NCBI GenBank assembly: GCA_014379485.1
Contig: JACMLS010000984.1
Location: 1-11,266 of the forward strand
Length of the DNA: 11,266 nucleotides
Direction of reading: 5' to 3'
Source of the DNA: Bacteroidia bacterium
GTDB lineage: Bacteria > Bacteroidota > Bacteroidia > B-17B0 > Aurantibacillaceae
The notes below the pieces were generated by a model, which saw nothing but the letters and a program-made list of their open reading frames with translations, had not been told where the DNA came from and made no database searches. The translations under genes were made by a program, and so were the position numbers. Below, piece by piece: positions 8,450 through 11,266 of this stretch (positions are counted from its first letter, which is position 1; each line of letters opens with the position of its first letter).

Positions 8450-9385
8450 TTAGAACGGGTTTTGGTGGGTTTTATTGTGAAAATCATCGGAAAAACGCAG
8501 AGAAAATTTGCGGGCGCCCCTCCCGTTAAGGTGAAAACCATCGTAAAACAGTTCATTTTTTCTGCAAAGAGAATCGTTGGTATAGTTAAAAAACCGAAGA
8601 TCGTAAAATTTGCATTTTTTGCTGAGGTCTGAAATATTGTTGTCTGCTCCCAGTGTTGCATTATAGAAGTTTTGATGTACTGGTGAAATTACAACTGTTA
8701 ACTGAGCGTTTATTTTTTTGCAATACAAAGCTATGCTGTCAAGATAAGACGCAACAAGCAGATCTTGTTCTGCAAGATATTTTTTTGGATTTTCCGGAAC
8801 ATAGATCCTATCTGAAAAAGGAAAAAATCCTTTTCGGTAATTTGAATCGGCTGCGGAAGCTGAATTGAAATAGCCACGCAAAGATGCCTGCACATATTTT
8901 GGCCCCATATGCGCCATGCTGTAAAAAGGCAGGTAATGAAATGCGTAGAAACGCGAATCGATTTTTTTTATTCCGTTGTATAGTTTTTCATTGTTGAGAT
9001 AAGCAAAATAACGCGGGTACATAAAAACAGTATCTGCTTTTTCAAAATTAAAAACATGGTCAATACTTAAAATTATATTTTTAGGAGTTTCGCTTCGCCG
9101 CAGGTACGCCTGTAAAATGTGATAAGAAAATTGAATAGAAGCGCCTTCCATACCTAAATTGTAAGAATTGCTTTTGTTTATGCTGTCAAAAATAGCGCAG
9201 TCAAAATGTGTTTCTGACCTGCTTGACCCTAAAAAAATGGTATTGTAATTATTTTTCTTTTCAAAAGCCGTATTAAATTTTCCATAAACACCCTCGTTGT
9301 TCATTCGTATTCCTAAATGCAAAAGCCCTCTTACCCCGTACGAAAGAAGGAGTGCCAGTAAGATATAGAAGACAGTTTTTTTCAT
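8450..9385 (-). CDS. SGNH/DltD-like periplasmic acyl-transfer protein, MBOAT partner
   Basis: This is a 311-residue protein with one N-terminal hydrophobic segment (about 4-22) after MKK, either a signal anchor or an uncleaved signal, with the bulk predicted periplasmic. The first SGNH block appears as FLGSSRSETHF at 51-61, with GSS in place of GDS as in DltD-type proteins, so S54 or S55 would be the nucleophile. The last block is DGFHLNGRGA at 282-291, giving the D282 and H285 of the catalytic dyad. YNLGMEGAS at 75-83 fits the middle block. Known relatives next to MBOAT proteins (AlgJ/AlgX, DltD, PatB-like) complete the transfer of an acyl group to a polysaccharide, teichoic acid or peptidoglycan outside the membrane. 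Its ATG directly follows the stop of the MBOAT gene (TAAATG), so translational coupling is likely. The real acceptor is unknown. The similarity is at motif level only; overall identity to DltD is not claimed. Confidence 0.82.
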   Translation of the reverse strand: MKKTVFYILLALLLSYGVRGLLHLGIRMNNEGVYGKFNTAFEKKNNYNTIFLGSSRSETHFDCAIFDSINKSNSYNLGMEGASIQFSYHILQAYLRRSETPKNIILSIDHVFNFEKADTVFMYPRYFAYLNNEKLYNGIKKIDSRFYAFHYLPFYSMAHMGPKYVQASLRGYFNSASAADSNYRKGFFPFSDRIYVPENPKKYLAEQDLLVASYLDSIALYCKKINAQLTVVISPVHQNFYNATLGADNNISDLSKKCKFYDLRFFNYTNDSLCRKNELFYDGFHLNGRGARKFSLRFSDDFHNKTHQNPF

Positions 9386-10795
9386 TTAGAATTTAAAATA
9401 AATAAATTCATTGTTGTTAAAGTCTCCTGCTAAAAATATTGCAAAAAACAAGATCCAATAAAATACGGGGCGTAAATAACGCGATAATCCTGAAAATTTT
9501 TGCGTTAAAGAAAATTCTTCGGCAATTTCTTTTGTAAATAAAATTACTATTCCAAGCACACAAATTAAAAAAGGAAACCAGTCTGTAACCGAATGAAGTT
9601 GGGGTATCATTAAAGAAAAATTAAAATCGTAAAAAATTGAATTGTAAATAGAAATTAATCCATCAGTAGTTTTTGCCCTGAACGCTATAAATGAAAAGGA
9701 GTGAAAGGAAATAAATATCAGCCATCCTGCAAAAGCCGGTAGCTGAAATTTTTTGTTGCAGAATTTTTGAATGATATAAGCAACCGCATGCATGGCGCCC
9801 CACAATACAAACGTAAAAGATGCACCGTGCCACAAGCCGCTCACCAAAAAAACAATAAAAACATTTCTCACCCATTTTAGTGTTGATGTTTTGTCTCCGC
9901 CCAATGAAAAATACAGGTATTCTCTGAACCAGGTGGTCATAGAAATGTGATGGCGTTTCCAGAAAGAATGTACAGAACGCGCCAGCAAAGGCCTTTTCCA
10001 GTTAATGGTAAAATCTACACCAAATAATTTTGCAATGCCGGTTGCTATATCTGTGTAGCCAGAGAAATCGCAATACAGCTGAACACAGAATAAAAACCCA
10101 ACAAACAAATGCACTGAGCCCGAAAAATTCTGCACGTTGTTTTGAATGGGATCGATTATTTTGGCAAGATTATCTGCAATAACTAATTTTTTAAAAAATC
10201 CCCAGATGATCAAACGGAAGTGCGGAAAAATTGAGTCCGGTTCTGGAGCAGAGAGTTTTTTTAATTGTGGAAATAAATGATCGAATTTTTGAATGGGGCC
10301 TGCAACTAAATGCGGAAAAAATGAAACGAACAAAGCAAACAAACCAAAATGTTTTTGCGCCTGCGTTTTTCCACGATACACATCAATTGTATAACTCATA
10401 GATTGAAACGTGTAAAAAGAAAGTCCGGCCGGAACAATTAAATCGTGAAAAACAGAAAAAGAATTTCCGCTGAATTTACTGTAAGCAAACAACCCGCAAT
10501 TGGCAAAAAAAGCTGAGTATTTAAAACTTACAAGAACACCAAGATTTGAAACAATGCTCAGCGCCAGCCACGATTTTTTTTGTTTTTGCGTAAGCGCATT
10601 CTCAATTTTAAGGGCTGCAAAATAATCTACAGCAGTTGTAAGCAGCAACAAAATTCCGTACCAGGGCGTAACAAAGCAGTAAAAAAAATAAGAGGCAAGT
10701 AAAAGTAACACCCACTTTTGCCTTTGCGGAAAAACGCGGAACAGCAGGTAAACTACCGGAAGAAAAATGAGAAAGGCTATTGAATTAAAAGTCAT
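9386..10795 (-). CDS. MBOAT-family membrane O-acyltransferase (AlgI/DltB type)
   Basis: This is a 469-residue polytopic membrane protein of normal family length. Hallmarks in order: LSFYTFQSMSYTIDVYRGK at 125-143, FFPHLVAGPI at 159-168, YCDFSGYTDIATG at 241-253, FWKRHHISMTTWFREYLY at 278-295, and SGLWHGASFTFVLWG at 319-333 with the catalytic H323 (codon 9827-9829). The ending GDFNNNEFIYFKF is the usual closing motif of AlgI-like proteins, so the gene is complete. Such proteins move an acyl group, often acetyl, from a cytoplasmic donor across the inner membrane to a periplasmic partner, here the SGNH protein encoded immediately downstream. No carrier protein or ligase of the DltA/DltC kind is present in the window, which leans toward acetylation from acetyl-CoA; this is inference. 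It is the first gene of the minus-strand block, and its upstream region is shared with phosphatidylserine synthase. I saw no perfect TAnnTTTG box for it in 10796-10968. Confidence 0.94.
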   Translation of the reverse strand: MTFNSIAFLIFLPVVYLLFRVFPQRQKWVLLLLASYFFYCFVTPWYGILLLLTTAVDYFAALKIENALTQKQKKSWLALSIVSNLGVLVSFKYSAFFANCGLFAYSKFSGNSFSVFHDLIVPAGLSFYTFQSMSYTIDVYRGKTQAQKHFGLFALFVSFFPHLVAGPIQKFDHLFPQLKKLSAPEPDSIFPHFRLIIWGFFKKLVIADNLAKIIDPIQNNVQNFSGSVHLFVGFLFCVQLYCDFSGYTDIATGIAKLFGVDFTINWKRPLLARSVHSFWKRHHISMTTWFREYLYFSLGGDKTSTLKWVRNVFIVFLVSGLWHGASFTFVLWGAMHAVAYIIQKFCNKKFQLPAFAGWLIFISFHSFSFIAFRAKTTDGLISIYNSIFYDFNFSLMIPQLHSVTDWFPFLICVLGIVILFTKEIAEEFSLTQKFSGLSRYLRPVFYWILFFAIFLAGDFNNNEFIYFKF

Positions 10796-10801
10796 TAATC
10801 T

Positions 10802-10833
10802 ACGAATCGCGAATTATAACGAATAGTACGAAT
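10802..10833. repeat. Cluster of four CGAAT units in the divergent intergenic region
   Basis: CGAAT starts at 10803, 10810, 10820 and 10829, three of the four copies as ACGAAT, separated by short AT-rich or GTA spacers. Spacing is uneven (7, 10, 9), so this is a degenerate repeat, not a clean tandem array. It ends about 35 bases before the larger inverted repeat, and a related ATTCGCGAAATT sequence lies just after that repeat. Function is unknown; it may be an operator, part of a mobile intergenic repeat, or remnant sequence. Confidence 0.5.
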
Positions 10834-10869
10834 TTAGGGATTATGATTTAATTCAGTGATGGATTTTGG

Positions 10870-10938
10870 GTGGAAGATTGGAAGGTTGGAAGATTGGGTA
10901 GAGCGCATCACATCCCTCCAATCTTCCATTCTTCCAAC
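10870..10938. repeat. Inverted repeat built from 8-base TGGAAGAT units
   Basis: The left arm has three consecutive 8-base units, TGGAAGAT (10871), TGGAAGGT (10879) and TGGAAGAT (10887), then TGGG. The right arm carries the complement of the same units: CCAATCTTCCA at 10918-10928 is the exact complement of the 11-mers at 10871-10881 and 10887-10897, and is followed by TTCTTCCAACCA. The right arm can therefore pair in more than one register with the left, leaving a loop of about 20 bases around GTAGAGCGCATCACATC. It sits between divergent genes, so it is not placed as a terminator for either. Confidence 0.7.
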
Positions 10939-10954
10939 CATTCGCGAAATTCAT

Positions 10955-10962
10955 TACTTTTG
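10955..10962 (+). promoter_or_regulatory. TAnnTTTG -7 promoter box for phosphatidylserine synthase
   Basis: TACTTTTG matches the Bacteroidota -7 consensus TAnnTTTG exactly. Only six bases separate it from the GTG start codon at 10969, so the predicted transcript begins at or next to the start codon. No good TTTG -33 element is visible at the usual distance upstream, which lies in the right arm of the inverted repeat. Confidence 0.55.
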
Positions 10963-10968
10963 GCGTGC

Positions 10969-11266
10969 GTGAACAAAATAAAACGATCTATACCCAACGC
11001 TATTACCTGCGGAAATTTGTTATGTGGTTGTCTTGCCATTGTAAAAGCTTTTAACGGAGATTTGGTGTGGGCCGCTTACCTTGTTGGCATTGCAGCCGTG
11101 CTCGATTTTTTTGATGGCTTTGCTGCGCGCATGCTCAAAGTAAGTTCTCCAATAGGAAAAGATTTAGATTCTTTGGCCGATATGGTTACGTTTGGCGTTG
11201 TACCGGGGGTGGTAATGTTCCGGTTGTTGAGTTACGCTTTGCAGAGTGAACGAATTTTTGAATCTT
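10969..11266 (+). CDS. pssA: CDP-diacylglycerol--serine O-phosphatidyltransferase (3' end outside window)
   Basis: The frame opened by the GTG at 10969 runs to the window end, giving 99 residues. It begins MNKIKRSIPNAITCGN, the usual opening of bacterial phosphatidylserine synthases (IPNxxTxxN, then a hydrophobic helix). The CDP-alcohol phosphotransferase signature follows intact: DG, two residues, AR, eight residues, G, three residues, D, three residues, D, read as DGFAAR then GKDLDSLAD (about residues 52-73). These Asp residues bind the metal and the CDP part of the substrate. The enzyme makes phosphatidylserine from CDP-diacylglycerol and serine in the inner membrane, the first committed step to phosphatidylethanolamine. 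The reading frame stays open upstream, but the only earlier candidate, a TTG at 10960, overlaps the promoter box and adds three untypical residues, so GTG is preferred. The gene is transcribed away from the MBOAT operon. Distinction from other CDP-alcohol transferases rests on the N-terminal motif. Confidence 0.9.
   Translation, partial: MNKIKRSIPNAITCGNLLCGCLAIVKAFNGDLVWAAYLVGIAAVLDFFDGFAARMLKVSSPIGKDLDSLADMVTFGVVPGVVMFRLLSYALQSERIFES

Noticed and set aside
8450..10795. A dlt operon (D-alanylation of teichoic acid)
   Set aside because: The pair resembles DltB/DltD in type, but no DltA or DltC is nearby and the other genes point to a Gram-negative Bacteroidota, which lacks teichoic acid.
10871..10940. 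Inverted repeat as a CRISPR array or an insertion-sequence end
   Set aside because: Units are 8 bases without unique spacers, and there is no transposase gene or target-site duplication in the window.

Overview
The window looks like a chromosomal segment of a Bacteroidota (Bacteroidetes) bacterium. The evidence is a type IX secretion system (T9SS) pair (a PorU-type C25 peptidase ending in a T9SS C-terminal domain, next to a PorV/PorQ-family barrel), a DUF4296-type lipoprotein, AT-rich composition, ribosome-binding regions without clear Shine-Dalgarno sequences, and one good TAnnTTTG promoter box. There are no phage, IS, CRISPR or RNA genes, and no gene-free stretch over 300 bases.

Layout. 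Positions 1-1071 (+) hold the 3' part of a PA-domain M28 zinc aminopeptidase, followed at 1100-1471 (+) by a small DUF4296-like lipoprotein. A 92-base composite palindrome (1481-1572) separates these from a converging minus-strand block. Read in its direction of transcription, that block is an MBOAT O-acyltransferase (10795-9386), an SGNH/DltD-like periplasmic protein (9385-8450), a PorV/PorQ-family outer membrane protein (8408-7305), a 1718-residue PorU2-like sortase/peptidase (7286-2130) and a small secreted protein with a basic half and an acidic tail (2073-1579). Gaps are 0, 8-41, 18 and 56 bases, so one operon is likely. A 173-base divergent intergenic region (10796-10968) carries two further short-unit repeat structures and a promoter, and leads into the 5' part of phosphatidylserine synthase (10969 onward, +).

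How the genes may work together. In the canonical T9SS, PorV binds and shuttles secreted cargo on the outer membrane, and PorU removes the cargo's C-terminal signal and joins the protein to anionic LPS. The pair here looks like a second, enlarged PorU/PorV set: the PorU-like protein is about 560 residues longer than the P. gingivalis enzyme and has extra beta domains plus a probable ILEI/FAM3-like domain. The two genes upstream resemble the transmembrane and periplasmic halves of an acyl-transfer machine such as AlgI/AlgJ or DltB/DltD. Their place in the same operon suggests, as inference only, that surface anchoring and acyl modification of the surface glycan or of the anchored protein are linked. 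The last gene encodes an unrecognised, strongly charge-polarised exported protein that may belong to the same module.
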